Below, in pieces: positions 36,511 through 46,489 of a stretch of DNA of 64,000 nt; the first letter of the stretch is position 1, and every line of letters starts with the position of its first letter. The position numbers and the translations under genes were made by a program. The notes beneath the pieces were generated by a model. It was given only the letters and a program-made list of their open reading frames with translations. It was not told where the DNA came from and made no database searches. The stretch covers positions 372,001-436,000 of the forward strand of contig CAVSAJ010000003.1 in assembly GCA_963725895.1 (NCBI GenBank), read 5' to 3'. This stretch comes from Bog-473 sp963725895 (lineage in GTDB: Bacteria > Actinomycetota > Acidimicrobiia > Acidimicrobiales > RAAP-2).

Positions 36511-36900
36511 CCCGTTCGCGCGTGGGCGGAGGGTGACCGACCGTGGTCGCGATCCCATGATGTAGAGCGCTCCGCTCCGGGTGCGTATTGAATGGCCGGA
36601 GTGGAAACTCGGCGGGCAGAACGGGGCCGATCGACTACTTGGGAACTTCCCACAGGCCTTCTCACGCGTAGCCCTGATCAATTCCGCCGCCAACCTCTCG
36701 ATGGCCGAGCATGGCCCCTCTGTGACGCGCGGCCGCCGCCGCGACCACTAGCCGGTTCAGCGCTGCCCAGCTCTGCTCGTCGAAGCCATCCGAGTCCGCC
36801 TCGTCGCCGAGCGTTCGATGCACACAGCGCGGACCAGCACTCTCATCCTGATCGTGACCCCTCCGACGAGTTGCGCAGCCTTTTGCGGGGACCCCTCACG
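36511..36900. other. Intergenic, no gene recognised
   Basis: Lies between convergent genes. CCCCACGGAAA near 36493, within the end of the preceding gene, resembles half of the TCCCACG tandem. Confidence 0.4.
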
Positions 36901-38782
36901 TCAGGCGGTATAGACGCTCCGCATCACCTCAGATATGGTCGTCGTGTCCTGTCGCACCAAGTTGAGCGCCTCATCACGCAGAGTGCGCATGCCTTGGTTC
37001 TGGGCCTCTTGACGCAGGTCGTCCTGTGTCGCTTTGTTGGCCACGAGGTGCTTGATGCTCGGAGTCATCTGGAGAAGCTCATAAACCCCGACTCGGTCCA
37101 AGTAGCCCGTGTCGCTGCAGTAGTTACAACCCGTCCCGTGCCAAAATTCGCTTTTGGGCTCGCCTCCGTTCTCCTCATAGAAGCTCAGTTCCTCAACGCT
37201 GGGCGTGTAGCGGACCTTGCACGAGGGGCACATTCGGCGTACTAAGCGCTGCCCGACGATGGCGACGACAGAGGAGCTGATCAAGAACGATTCGATCCCC
37301 ATGTCGAGGAAGCGGTGCAATGCGGAGACCGAGTCATTGCCGTGAACGGAGGACAAGACGAAGTGACCGGTGAGGGCGGATTGCACCGCGATACGGGCTG
37401 TCTCAGCATCACGGATCTCCCCGACGAGAATCACATCGGGGTCCTGACGCAGAATGGACTTCAGGCCATCTGCGAACGTCATACCCGCCGCCTCGTTCGT
37501 TTGGATCTGGTTGATTTTGGGCAGGACGAACTCGACGGGGTCTTCAATCGTCATCACGTTCCGCGACCGATCGCTCGCCTCGGCGAGGGTGGCGTAGAGC
37601 GTGGTGGTCTTGCCGCTGCCGGTCGGTCCGGCGCACAGGACCATGCCGAAGGGCGCACGTACCAGCTTCGAGTAGGTCTGGTAGGTGTCTGCAGGCATGC
37701 CAAGGTCATCCAAACGCAGAACCGAGCGCCGCTTGTCCAGGATGCGTAGCGTGCATTTCTCACCCCAAATCGTCGAAACGGTGGCGACGCGCACGTCGGT
37801 GGGATTTCCGTCGATCTCGACAGAAAACTGTCCGTCCTGTGATCGACGTTTCTCGACGATATTGATGTTGGCCATGATCTTGATCCGACTGACCAGTCCC
37901 GTCCCCATGCTGGTTGGGAGCTCGAGCACGTCCTTCAGAACGCCATCGATCCGGTAGCGCACATAGATCACGTTGTCCGACGGCTCGATGTGGACGTCCG
38001 AGGCCCTGTCGCGCAAGGCTTGGGTCAGGATGCTGTCCACCACCTGCACGACGGGTGCGTCCTCGTCCACGGAGACGGTGGTTGTTTTGGCGACCGGCCG
38101 TTTCCGCATCACCTCAACAGCTTCGAAGGCCTGGACTGCCCTATCGACTTTGCCGATCGCCTTGTAGCTGCGGTCAATGGCCCAGCGAATGTCGCTCATC
38201 GGTGCCAGTCGCAGGCGAACCGAACGTCCACTTGTCTCAGCGAAGACGAACCGCAGTTCGTCGCTCGGCTGTGCGACTGCTACGTGCAGACCCTCCGAGT
38301 CGACGAAGACCGGTATTGCGAGGTGCTCGCGGGCCAGGGTCTCGGGTACCAACGCCAGGGCACCGGGATCCGGAGCGTCACGACGAAGGTCGGTGACGGG
38401 CATGCCGAAGAAGTCAGCCAGTGCTTCGACCAAGCTGCGCTCTTCCAGGGCCCCCATATCCACGAGGACCTCTCCCAACCGCTTGCCCGAACTCGGTTGA
38501 AGCGCCAGCGCTTCCGCGATCTGTCTCTCCGAGACGAGGCCACGCCGCGACGAGCACCTCTCCAAGCATGCCCCTCGCACGTGGTGCGGATTGCTCGTTC
38601 GACCCGCTCGCTGGCGCGCTCGTGGTTGCCTCGGAGGATGACGCGTCGATCGGCGCCTCCGCGTCGCCGCCCTCACCGACCGCATTGGTAGGCAGATCCC
38701 GGTCGCGGTGTTCCACCGCCGGATCCACCAGGAGATCTCCCTCAGGCGTCGGAGAGTCACTGTCTTTTCGTCGAATCTTCAT
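36901..38782 (-). pseudogene. pilB: PilB/GspE-type secretion ATPase with one frameshift
   Basis: Starts at ATG 38782 (MKIRRKDSDSPTPEG), then shifts frame near 38555, where LGEVLVAA continues as RRGLVSERQIAEALALQ (a GspE N-terminal domain). The span is 1882 bases, one extra. The rest is intact: Walker A GPTGSGKTT, Asp box, Walker B LRQDPDVILVGEIRD, a HGNDSVSALHRFLDMG His box and a zinc motif (CPSCKVRY ... CNYCSDTG). It would power type IV pilus or type II secretion assembly. No other pilus genes are within the window. The single lesion in an otherwise perfect ATPase may be a sequencing indel. Confidence 0.85.
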
Positions 38783-38835
38783 AGTCTGCTGGTCGCTTTG
38801 AAATCAGTCATTGCCCAGGTTCATACCCGCACTCT

Positions 38836-38879
38836 GCACTAGGAATATCTCTGTCCCAGGCCGCACTGGGGATATCTCT
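38836..38879 (-). repeat. Direct repeat upstream of pilB
   Basis: GCACTAGGAATATCTCT at 38836 and GCACTGGGGATATCTCT at 38863, two differences in 17, 27 bases apart, ending 54 bases before the pilB start. Possible binding sites for an activator. Confidence 0.5.
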
Positions 38880-39050
38880 ACGTCGGCATGAAGCCTTCCG
38901 CGCTTGATTCCTTCAAGAGTGTCTGTTTCTGGCTTGGAGCATCGCTCCTAGCAGCATTCGGCTGTTCGGGACGCAGAGGCGCAGCAAATTGGGGGCTCCA
39001 GGCTGGCTAGCTGCGCTACGACGGATGAGAGGCAGCTCGAAGGTCACTAA

Positions 39051-39590
39051 CTACGGGTCGAAGTCGGACGGCTCAGCCGCCATCGCCAGCTGCCGGTTCA
39101 CGACGGCATCAAGGCTGAACCTGCCGGGGCCGAGAAGAGCGACGACGAGAGCCAGCACCGCCAACGCCAAGTTGAGTTGGTAGCCGGGCGGCGGGTTCGT
39201 CGCGTTGATGCCGGTTGCCCAGGTGACGGTGATCATCGCCATCACCATGTCGCCGAATAGCGCCAACCCGGCGAGCCGCGACAAGAGGCCGGCGGCCATC
39301 GCCAGGCCACCTCCGAACTCGATCAGGCCTCCCAGGACGGCGAAGAACCCACCCGGGTGCAGGTGCGCCGTGTTCGAGAAGTAGAGCGCCGTGCGGTGGA
39401 GTCCCGGTCCGTTGAAGGCGCCGAAGAGCTTGCCGGCTCCGTAGTAGATGAAGATCCATGCCAGGGCGATCCGTGCCGCGAGGAGGCCGAGGTCCGCCTG
39501 CAGGAGTGTCGGCCGGACGTTGAACACGAGGCCGAGGAGGTCCCGGTACCGCGGCGCGCCCGTCGCAACCGGGGCCGTGGAGGTCGTCAC
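39051..39590 (-). CDS. DoxX family membrane protein
   Basis: 179 residues, four membrane spans, with DoxX features ARIALAWIFIYYGAGKLFGAF and GGLIEFGGGLAMAAGLLSRLAGLALFGDMVMA. DoxX-like proteins are associated with quinone or redox and oxidative-stress functions. ATG 39590 overlaps the stop of the sterol desaturase-like gene (ATGA), so it is the last gene of that operon. Confidence 0.85.
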   Translation of the reverse strand: MTTSTAPVATGAPRYRDLLGLVFNVRPTLLQADLGLLAARIALAWIFIYYGAGKLFGAFNGPGLHRTALYFSNTAHLHPGGFFAVLGGLIEFGGGLAMAAGLLSRLAGLALFGDMVMAMITVTWATGINATNPPPGYQLNLALAVLALVVALLGPGRFSLDAVVNRQLAMAAEPSDFDP

Positions 39591-40636
39591 GCCCCTGGCG
39601 CGGTCGTCCTCTCCTCGCGAATGGAGGGGAGGTGGACGGGCCTGCTCATCGGGCGGAAGGGGCCGACCAGTTGCGCCGCCATCGCGTGCAGGTAACGCGG
39701 CCGAGAGCCCGCTTGCTCGACCATCAGCGGACGGCCGGCGAGTCCGGTGTCAATCCCGATCGTCGTCTCGTCCGGGAAGACAGCGCGGTGGGCGAGTTGA
39801 TCCCAGATCGAGAACGCGAACCCGAGGTTGACGTCCTGCGCAGCATCGCGCCGGTGATGGATACGGTGGTAGTTCGGGCTCACGAAGATGCGCCGAAGCG
39901 GTCCGAATCCGAGGTTGGTGTTGGAGTGGGCGAAGGCCACGAACACACCGTAGGCAATCAGGACTGAGGTCGACACGACTCCGTTGGCCAGCAGCACCAC
40001 TCCCGGAATCAGCGCCACGAGGTAGGACACATGGAGAAACGGATGGGTCCGGAAGACAGTGAGCGCGTTCATGTCCTCCTGGGAATGGTGTAACTCGTGA
40101 AAGCGCCACAACATGTGTACCCGGTGGTTGGCCAGGTGGACGTACCAGTTCAGCCAATCCATGAAGACAAAGATGACGGCAACCACAATCCCGCGAGGCA
40201 GGACCCCCATGTGGGGCAGCACGATCCACGGAAATGCGCGGCGGGTGATCTCGACGAATGAGAGGGTCAGCGCCGTCATAAGTGGCACCACCAGGCTGAC
40301 GTTCAGAATCGCGTAGAGGACGTCCTGGCGGTGGCCGCGGGCGAAGAGCGGCCGGCTCTGCGCCGGCCGCACCCGCTCCACGATCAGTATCACCCCGATC
40401 AACCCGAGGCTGACCGGACCGAGCACCACGACCCGGAGCAAGCGGACCGAGCCTAGGTAGTCCGAACCGCCCCAACCAGTCGCCCAGCCGAACCCGATCA
40501 AGAGCGCGGCGAAAGCGACGATCAAGAAGGCCGGGACGTAGATCCGAGCCGACACGAACAGCGTCAGCCTGTTGAGGATGCGACGCCGGGACGTCGCACG
40601 CGTGAGTCCAGCGGACCAGACCGGTGCGACTACCAC
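39587..40636 (-). CDS. Sterol desaturase / fatty acid hydroxylase family protein
   Basis: 349 residues with four to five membrane spans and the diiron histidine boxes of the family: HLANH, HELHH and NYHRIHH. It would be an oxygen-dependent hydroxylase or desaturase of lipid or sterol-like substrates in the membrane. 40 bases downstream of the secreted protein gene and coupled to DoxX, so the three form an operon. Confidence 0.88.
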   Translation of the reverse strand: MVVAPVWSAGLTRATSRRRILNRLTLFVSARIYVPAFLIVAFAALLIGFGWATGWGGSDYLGSVRLLRVVVLGPVSLGLIGVILIVERVRPAQSRPLFARGHRQDVLYAILNVSLVVPLMTALTLSFVEITRRAFPWIVLPHMGVLPRGIVVAVIFVFMDWLNWYVHLANHRVHMLWRFHELHHSQEDMNALTVFRTHPFLHVSYLVALIPGVVLLANGVVSTSVLIAYGVFVAFAHSNTNLGFGPLRRIFVSPNYHRIHHRRDAAQDVNLGFAFSIWDQLAHRAVFPDETTIGIDTGLAGRPLMVEQAGSRPRYLHAMAAQLVGPFRPMSRPVHLPSIREERTTAPGA

Positions 40637-40676
40637 CGACGACGTCCTCGCGCCGTCCCGATTACGAGACGAGCCA

Positions 40677-41213
40677 TCAGAAGTTCACACCTCCGCCTCC
40701 TGCATTCGAGCTGCTGGTGTTGGAGTTCGAGCCCCCGCCCGAGGACGTGCTCTTGGGCTTGGTCACAACCACCGCCGTCCACTTGCCCCACTGATCGGTG
40801 ATGTCACCCTTCACGGTTCCCTTCGAGTCGCCGACGAACGAATAGACGGGCTTCTTGTTGTAGGTGACCTGCTGCGCACCGGCGGAGTCCCTGGTGACGC
40901 CGAGTTTCGATTTCTCGACGCCCGATCCAGCTGTTGCGCTCTTGGCGCCTGATGGAACCGTGAGCGCCGGCCAGATCGCGAGGCAGGCGGAGTTGCAGCC
41001 AGTCTTGCTGGGGGTGAGGACGTAGAGCGTCTTCCCATTGGCGACAAGCACCTTGCCCATCGTGCCGATCGTCTGCGCCGACACCTTGACCGTGTTGGTT
41101 GCTGCGCCAGCCGCTGTTGCTGGCAGAACGGCCGCCGCTCCGAGGCTCGCGGCAGCCAAGACGAGACCGGCGATCGGTGTTCGGTGAGCACAGGTTGAGC
41201 GTGTGGTCTTCAT
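40677..41213 (-). CDS. Secreted protein of the Yx(F/W/Y)xxD repeat family (COG4315-like)
   Basis: 178 residues from ATG 41213 after AGAGGA. Signal peptide TPIAGLVLAAASLGAAAVLPATAAGA. Two copies of the family pattern are seen: KTLYVLTPSKTGCNSACLAIWPAL and KPVYSFVGDSKG ... DQWGKW. The C-terminus is a Ser/Asn/Gly-rich tail. Relatives are exported proteins of unknown role. First gene of an operon with the sterol desaturase-like and DoxX genes, suggesting a shared redox or lipid function. Confidence 0.85.
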   Translation of the reverse strand: MKTTRSTCAHRTPIAGLVLAAASLGAAAVLPATAAGAATNTVKVSAQTIGTMGKVLVANGKTLYVLTPSKTGCNSACLAIWPALTVPSGAKSATAGSGVEKSKLGVTRDSAGAQQVTYNKKPVYSFVGDSKGTVKGDITDQWGKWTAVVVTKPKSTSSGGGSNSNTSSSNAGGGGVNF

Positions 41214-42086
41214 GTTCGTTCCTCTTTCTAGGCGGCGTCCCCCTTCTTGTTCAGGTCGCTTCGAATCACAGGGGACGACTGAGGGCTGCGCCCTCTGCAA
41301 GTGGAGTACGCACGAGACAGAAGGATGGATCGTCTTCTCTCCGGGCGTCCCCGACGACAGGTTCGAGGTCCCGTGTCCGCGCGGGATTGTCCATTGGTCA
41401 CCCACAAATGCTCGTTCATTCGATCGTATCGGCACGGGCAACCTATTTCGAGGGCAGACGAAGAGGACCGAACGCTCCTCAGAGGCCAACACCGGTGAGG
41501 ACGCCCAGTTGACAACTGCCCGGGGTTGTTCGGGGTGGGCGTCTCGTAACCCGTAGGGCTCGCTGAAGCCGCATCTGGCCGGGCGCCAATGACCTTTTCA
41601 AGGGGGGGCGTCCTTAGGTTGCCACTTGCCGTCAGATGGACACCGTGGGCGCCGGGCTCAAGGGAATCTCTCCGTGTTCCGGAACGGGTGCAGGGTGGAC
41701 CACGTGATTAGCTTCTGACCGACCGCCCGTCCAACCCGCCTTTCGTGACGACGCTTCCGAAGGCATTGGGGAGACAGGCGAGCGATCACGGAGTCATCGA
41801 AACAGGCCTCGTTCAGTGCCAAGTGGCAAGCGGGTCAGCCAAGCTTCACTTGTCCGAGCGCTCGCGTCCGAAGAAAACGGTCAGAAGCGCTCGGGATCCT
41901 CTCCTGGTGAACCGCGACCTGGGCGGAAGTGCTTGGTGACGACTTCGTCGTCTCTCCCGAGACGGGGAATCCTCAACGATGCCTGGCTCCAGCGCTACAG
42001 CCGCGGAGAAGCTCCTGACCACAAGTAACCCTCGCCGCTCGATCTCGTCAGGACTGGTCAGGCTGATGCCGGGCACGGACAGAGAA
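41214..42086. other. Intergenic, no gene recognised
   Basis: About 870 bases without a credible gene. CTCGTAACCCG at 41543 resembles the att-like core of 4821 and 15649. Probably eroded DNA. Confidence 0.4.
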
Positions 42087-42275
42087 CTATTGCGCCTCGG
42101 TCTCGGGCGGACCGGACTCACGGAGAAGGGTTGCCCCACACCTCCGACCCTCACCGCTCGACACCGGGGATGACTTCAGTAGGGTCAATGCCCCACAGTG
42201 GTCACAAGTTGCGTGTTCGGCCGGCCCCGGCGAGCCGCAGTTCGGACACACACGGTGTGTCTGCCTATTCCGCAT
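42087..42275 (-). CDS. Small zinc-ribbon protein
   Basis: 62 residues from ATG 42275 with GGGAGG upstream. CPNCGSPG and CDHCGAL form two CxxC knuckles of a rubredoxin-type zinc ribbon in the first half; the second half is low-complexity. Could be a free-standing regulatory or structural ribbon, or a remnant of a larger protein. Confidence 0.5.
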   Translation of the reverse strand: MRNRQTHRVCPNCGSPGPAEHATCDHCGALTLLKSSPVSSGEGRRCGATLLRESGPPETEAQ

Positions 42276-42693
42276 GGTTCCGCCTCCCTTGTTCGCTAAC
42301 GCGATCCTGGCCCCGGACGGCTCCGCGGGCTAGAGCCCTTCGGACGCCGCTTCAACAACAGGAGGACATATCTTCACAATCGCGAGACATATTGACTCAA
42401 GGTGTGTGGCCGCCCAACGGTGGGGAGGATCTGTGCCGCGACTTCGATGACCCAAAAGGTGCTCGTCGCCATCCATCCAACGAGAGGCTGGGTCTAACGG
42501 CCATGCGCCAGTGGGGGACCAGTACGCAGGACTAATGGGTCTCCGGTACGGTGCCGGATAAGAAAGGAGAGTGGGAGAGCGCTGAATCTCGTACCGGCCG
42601 CCTCCCGCGGGGAGCGGTTGCGGCGCGTGGGAAGCTGCTCGCGTAGGAGAAGTGGCAGGAACCCGGCCCAGCGGGCGTGAACCTGGAGTTTGA
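42276..42693. other. Intergenic, no gene recognised
   Basis: No frame with a ribosome site or known motif on either strand. Confidence 0.4.
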
Positions 42694-42984
42694 TCAATTC
42701 TGGAGGCTCTCGCAGAGGAACTTGAGGCTGGTGTTCAACAGATCGTGACCGCGATGCATGTGGCCCGGATTGGACCCGGCGAGCTTCCTTGGATCTGGAC
42801 CGGTGCCCGTCTTTCCATGACCACGTAAGTTGTCCCTGCGTCGCGCTGCTCGAGCAGCCAAGTGTGGTAGGCGAGCCACTTGTCTGTCTCGCCGTACCAA
42901 CCGATGCAGGTCATGGGCTCGAATTCGTGGACGGTCCTGTGGTTGGGCGCGCCCAAGGTGATCCAGCCGAACGTGCCTCGTCCT
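42694..42984 (-). pseudogene. Fragment of an SRPBCC (START-like) protein
   Basis: GWITLGAPNHRTVHEFEPMTCIGWYGETDKWLAYHTWLLE followed by a frame change near 42800 to GTGPDPRKLAGSNPGHMHRGHDLLNTSLKFLCESL matches the C-terminal two thirds of polyketide cyclase/dehydrase-like SRPBCC proteins. The N-terminal third is missing behind a stop, so this is a true remnant. Confidence 0.65.
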
Positions 42985-43080
42985 ACTCCAGGTCAGGGGT
43001 CGCAGGCTGACCACAAAAGCCGCCTCGTTCTGATCGCGCCCGCCTGGCACGGAGGCCGCTGTCCCCGGCAGGAACCTGCC

Positions 43081-43809
43081 TTACTCGTTCACACGCGAGA
43101 ACTGGAGCAGGTGATGGTCGTCTCCGTGATGGGCGCTTCCGACCGCGAGGTGATGACCCAGAGACCTCAAGGTGCCGAGGTCAACAGTTGCGAGTCCGGC
43201 GGCGTGGGCGAGATCGGCGTAGAACTCATGAGGTCGACTGACGACCGGAAAACCAGCTCGGGTTCTCCGGTCGCGACTGGGGTCGCCGATGTTGACGTTG
43301 GCGCAGAAGACACCGGTCTCCGACAGCTCACGCCCTACGAACCGAAGGCACTCTTCGACGATTTCGTCTGTCATGTGGATCAGCACCGAGTACCCCCACG
43401 CCCAATCGAAGGGGCCGAGCCTTCCCAGTGTGGGAAAGCCCTCGGAAAGAATCAACCTCGGCTCCTTGGACACAGCGAGCGGGTGAAGGGCTAACTCCGC
43501 TTTCGCCTCATCGAGTATGTGAGACCGGATCTCGATCCCCGTGTAATGTCCACGGTCGAGCATTTCGATTATCGGAATGCCACCGCGGAGCGTTCCACAC
43601 CCGACGTCCAAGAACGTGTCTGAAGGGGTGAGACCGTGGTCGCGCAAGAACGCGATTTGCCACTTTCGCTTCGCCTCCCACAGCTTGCCCGGCCCAATCA
43701 GCGCGTGCCGCTTGAATTCTTGATCGCCGAGCATCCCCCGAATCCCCGGTTCGAACCGCCGCCACACCCGCGAAGGGTGCCGAGCTGTTGTCAAGAACCG
43801 ATTGGCCAT
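43081..43809 (-). CDS. Class I SAM-dependent methyltransferase
   Basis: 242 residues. The SAM-binding motif FLDVGCGTLRGGIPIIEML is near 66, with a following acidic strand end (YTGIEIRSHILDEA) and motif FDWAWGYSVLIHM. Methylates an unknown substrate, possibly a glycan or lipid given the sulfotransferase-glycosyltransferase gene 765 bases away. The two genes are divergent. Confidence 0.8.
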   Translation of the reverse strand: MANRFLTTARHPSRVWRRFEPGIRGMLGDQEFKRHALIGPGKLWEAKRKWQIAFLRDHGLTPSDTFLDVGCGTLRGGIPIIEMLDRGHYTGIEIRSHILDEAKAELALHPLAVSKEPRLILSEGFPTLGRLGPFDWAWGYSVLIHMTDEIVEECLRFVGRELSETGVFCANVNIGDPSRDRRTRAGFPVVSRPHEFYADLAHAAGLATVDLGTLRSLGHHLAVGSAHHGDDHHLLQFSRVNE

Positions 43810-44489
43810 CTGCCCGCCTCCTTGGCGTCTGGATTGTCTCTACAATCTTCATCTGCTGCTGCACAACCGCAGATGGGACGGTGACTCGTCCCCATTGCAC
43901 CTGCAAGTCATCCAGCTCAACCTCGCAAATCCTAGGGGTTGGCGGCTCCCAAGGCGAAGTGCGCTCGGTTTACGGCGCCGCTGCGGTGACGGTGCACTCT
44001 CGGAGCCCCCACGGTAAATGCCAGATGACCATGAGGTAACACAACCGCGACATGAGTCCCTCGCCGGACGAGCCACACATGGTCACCCGCGATGCAGAAC
44101 AACGCCGCTCAGAGCCGCTTCAAGGGGGGGGGGCTCCTGAGCTGCCGGGGTTGAATCCCGGAGCATCTGGCAGGTCAGTGGCGACAGGACGCGCTCATCA
44201 GTTGAGAGGGTGACGCATGGCCGAGCATGCGGCAATCGTCCTTTCGAGTTGATGGTGGGATTGAGCGTGTTTGCGAGTCGTGACGAAGGTGGCGCAAAGC
44301 GCCGTTCGCACTGGCCGAGACGCTGACTCCGCCTTCGCTGACTCTTTTTAGGCGGTGGTACCATCCCGCCATGTTGCGTCCTGAAGCCTGGATCGGTACA
44401 GCGGGCGCAACGTGCACGCCAGCAAGGCGGACCGCTGACCGAGAACTGCGACTAGGGCGCGGATCAGCAATGTCTGAAAGACCGTCGGA
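43810..44489. other. Intergenic, no gene recognised
   Basis: Contains a run of 10 G at 44124-44133 and the hairpin CCGGG-GTTGAAT-CCCGG (44145-44161). No reverse transcriptase coding sequence precedes the intron domain at 44490. Confidence 0.4.
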
Positions 44490-44572
44490 AAGCCGTGTGG
44501 CGGGAAAACCGTACGCACGGTTTCAAGGGAGAGTGGGGACCGGGCCGATCACGGTACCGCGCGCCTGATAAC
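44490..44572 (+). mobile_element. Solo group II intron domain V/VI remnant
   Basis: AAGCCGTGTGG ... GAAA ... CGCACGGTTT (44490-44523) folds as a 34-nt domain V: lower helix beginning with the catalytic AGC triad, a bulge, an upper GCGG/CCG helix and a GAAA tetraloop. The next 45 bases can form a domain VI-like arm (GGGACCGGGCC ... GGTACCGCGCG). Domains I-IV and the intron-encoded protein are absent or unrecognisable. It ends immediately before the next gene's ATG. Confidence 0.55.
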
Positions 44573-44574
44573 CA

Positions 44575-46407
44575 ATGGGGAGGGCGTCAGCGTTGGCGCA
44601 CCCGTTGCTGACGTGCGTTGTCGCGTCGACGCCGAAAACTGGGAGCACCCGGCTGTGCCGCGGGCTCGCCCAGACCGGCGTCGTGGGACAACCTGCCCAG
44701 TACATCAGGGGTGTCGTGTACAAGAGGCTCGCTGCGCAGTGGGGCTACGGCCCGGAGCGTCAGCTCGCAACGAGCAGAGTGTCCCGCGCGATGCAGCACA
44801 CGGCCACCCCAAACGGCGTCTTTGCGCTCCACGCGCACTGGTACGACTTCGCACTGCTGCTTCGGACAATTCGCAACACCACAGGGCCCGCCGACGTGCT
44901 GGGACGCGTCGACCAATTGCTGGTTAGCCCGCGTTACGTCCACATCTCGCGGCACGACACTGCTGCCCAGGCCCTGTCTTACTACCGGGCCATTTACACG
45001 GGCGAAGGCGAGGCGGACATGCGCCTGGCCTCGCCGGACGATCCAGCTCGCGCCGAACCTGCTCCCGTGGATCTCGAACAACTTCGATGGCTCGAGGACA
45101 CGCTGATCGACTGGGACGCGCAATGGCGCAAGTACTTTGCCCATTGTGACATCGAACCCGTCGAGGTGTCCTATGAAGACCTTGCCGCCGATTATCAGCG
45201 GACGATCCGGCGGGTGCTCGAGTCTCTCGGCCTCGCGTCGACGGCCGGGGTTGTCGACCTGGAGGCTCCGGATCGTACGCCTCCCTCAGCGTGGACAAAA
45301 CGATGGCTCGACGAATACCGCGCGGTGCGTGATCAGTTGGCGCCACAGCGAGCCGAAGAGTCCTGGTCACGCGAGGATCGAATCTTCGACGTCCCTGACA
45401 GCACCGAACCGGTCGATCCCGTCCATACCGCGGGGGCTAGTCCCTCGACCTCTCGGCCCGACGACGAGCTCGTCTTTTCGTGCGTCGTCGACAAGCCACC
45501 CCTGCTGGTGTATCAGAGCCTCATCTGGGTGCTCACACTGACGCGTCTGGCGGGACGAGCGCCCGAGCAGCTCGTCGTCCACGTCGTTGAGGGAACCGAT
45601 CCTGAACACGTCACGGTCTTGCGGTCACTCGGTGTCCAGGTCGTGCCAGTCGCGCGCTTTGACGAACGCAACGTGTACGGCAACAAGCTGTGCCAAGTCA
45701 CCGCCGGAGCGTTGGCTCACGCGAGCGCCGCGGTCCTGTGTGACTGCGATATCGCGTTCGTCGGTGACATCAGTCCGCTCATTCGTGGTACTCAGATACG
45801 CGGTCGACCTGTCGGCGCCGGAGTCCCGACTCTGGCGGGGTGGCGTCGCTTGCTCGAGGCGGCCGGTCTGACACGCGATCTGCATCTCGCCCGGTCCGTC
45901 AGGCCGTTGACCTGGACGTGCACCCAGAATTTCAACGGTGGGCTCCTCGTCATACCTCACCGTTTCCACGAGGCGATGGCCGAGGCCTGGCCCCGCTGGT
46001 TCGGATGGGTTCTCGACCACAGCGACGAGCTCGGGTATGTCGTCCAGAGGTTTGCCGACCAGGTCGCGTTCGGGTTGGCGCTCATCGATCTGGATCTACC
46101 CGTCGCCCCTTTGCCTCTGGCGACGCATTTCCCCTGGGGGGCTGCGGAAGCGACTCTCACGGACACCACGTCGCCCCTCAACCTCCATTACCACTCGCGC
46201 CTCGACCGTGATGGCCGACTGATGGAGGTGGGCGCGCCCGCCGTGAACGCCGTCGTCGCCAAGGTGAACGCTCTTCTCGACGAGCCCGCAAGCCGCGAAG
46301 TGCTCGAAGTCGCCCTGCGCAACTGGCAAGACAGCTTCGAACCGGTGAAGTCTCGATGGAGCAACTTCAAACCGGGCTGGTTGGCGGCTCGCAAGCGAAA
46401 TTCCTGA
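44575..46407 (+). CDS. Stf0-type sulfotransferase fused to a GT-A-like glycosyltransferase
   Basis: 610 residues. Residues ~8-225 match Stf0 (trehalose 2-sulfotransferase): PAPS loop VVASTPKTGSTRLCRGL near 15, YVHISRHDTAAQALSYYRA near 122, and WDAQWRKYF ... VEVSYEDLAADY. Residues ~300-600 look like a nucleotide-diphospho-sugar transferase: FSCVVDKPPLLVYQSLIWVL, a metal-binding LCDCDIAFVGDISPL near 390, and a NFNGGLLVIPHRF acceptor region. One chain could thus add and sulfate a sugar. Start ATG 44575 directly follows the intron remnant; a TTG a few codons on is an alternative. Confidence 0.8.
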   Translation: MGRASALAHPLLTCVVASTPKTGSTRLCRGLAQTGVVGQPAQYIRGVVYKRLAAQWGYGPERQLATSRVSRAMQHTATPNGVFALHAHWYDFALLLRTIRNTTGPADVLGRVDQLLVSPRYVHISRHDTAAQALSYYRAIYTGEGEADMRLASPDDPARAEPAPVDLEQLRWLEDTLIDWDAQWRKYFAHCDIEPVEVSYEDLAADYQRTIRRVLESLGLASTAGVVDLEAPDRTPPSAWTKRWLDEYRAVRDQLAPQRAEESWSREDRIFDVPDSTEPVDPVHTAGASPSTSRPDDELVFSCVVDKPPLLVYQSLIWVLTLTRLAGRAPEQLVVHVVEGTDPEHVTVLRSLGVQVVPVARFDERNVYGNKLCQVTAGALAHASAAVLCDCDIAFVGDISPLIRGTQIRGRPVGAGVPTLAGWRRLLEAAGLTRDLHLARSVRPLTWTCTQNFNGGLLVIPHRFHEAMAEAWPRWFGWVLDHSDELGYVVQRFADQVAFGLALIDLDLPVAPLPLATHFPWGAAEATLTDTTSPLNLHYHSRLDRDGRLMEVGAPAVNAVVAKVNALLDEPASREVLEVALRNWQDSFEPVKSRWSNFKPGWLAARKRNS

Positions 46408-46489
46408 CCCGTGTCGTGTCATCCGCTTGACTCAGCGCAGGTCGACCGCGAGTGAGCGAAATTGGAGTCGCAGAAGGAGAGGAGGGGTC

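Noticed and set aside
39593..39831. Overlapping plus-strand frames opposite the sterol desaturase and DoxX genes
   Set aside because: Opposite strand of genes with clear histidine boxes and membrane spans; no independent coding evidence.
44145..44161. T-arm-like hairpin CCGGG-GTTGAAT-CCCGG as a tRNA
   Set aside because: The loop is not TTCRANY, and no anticodon or acceptor arms surround it.
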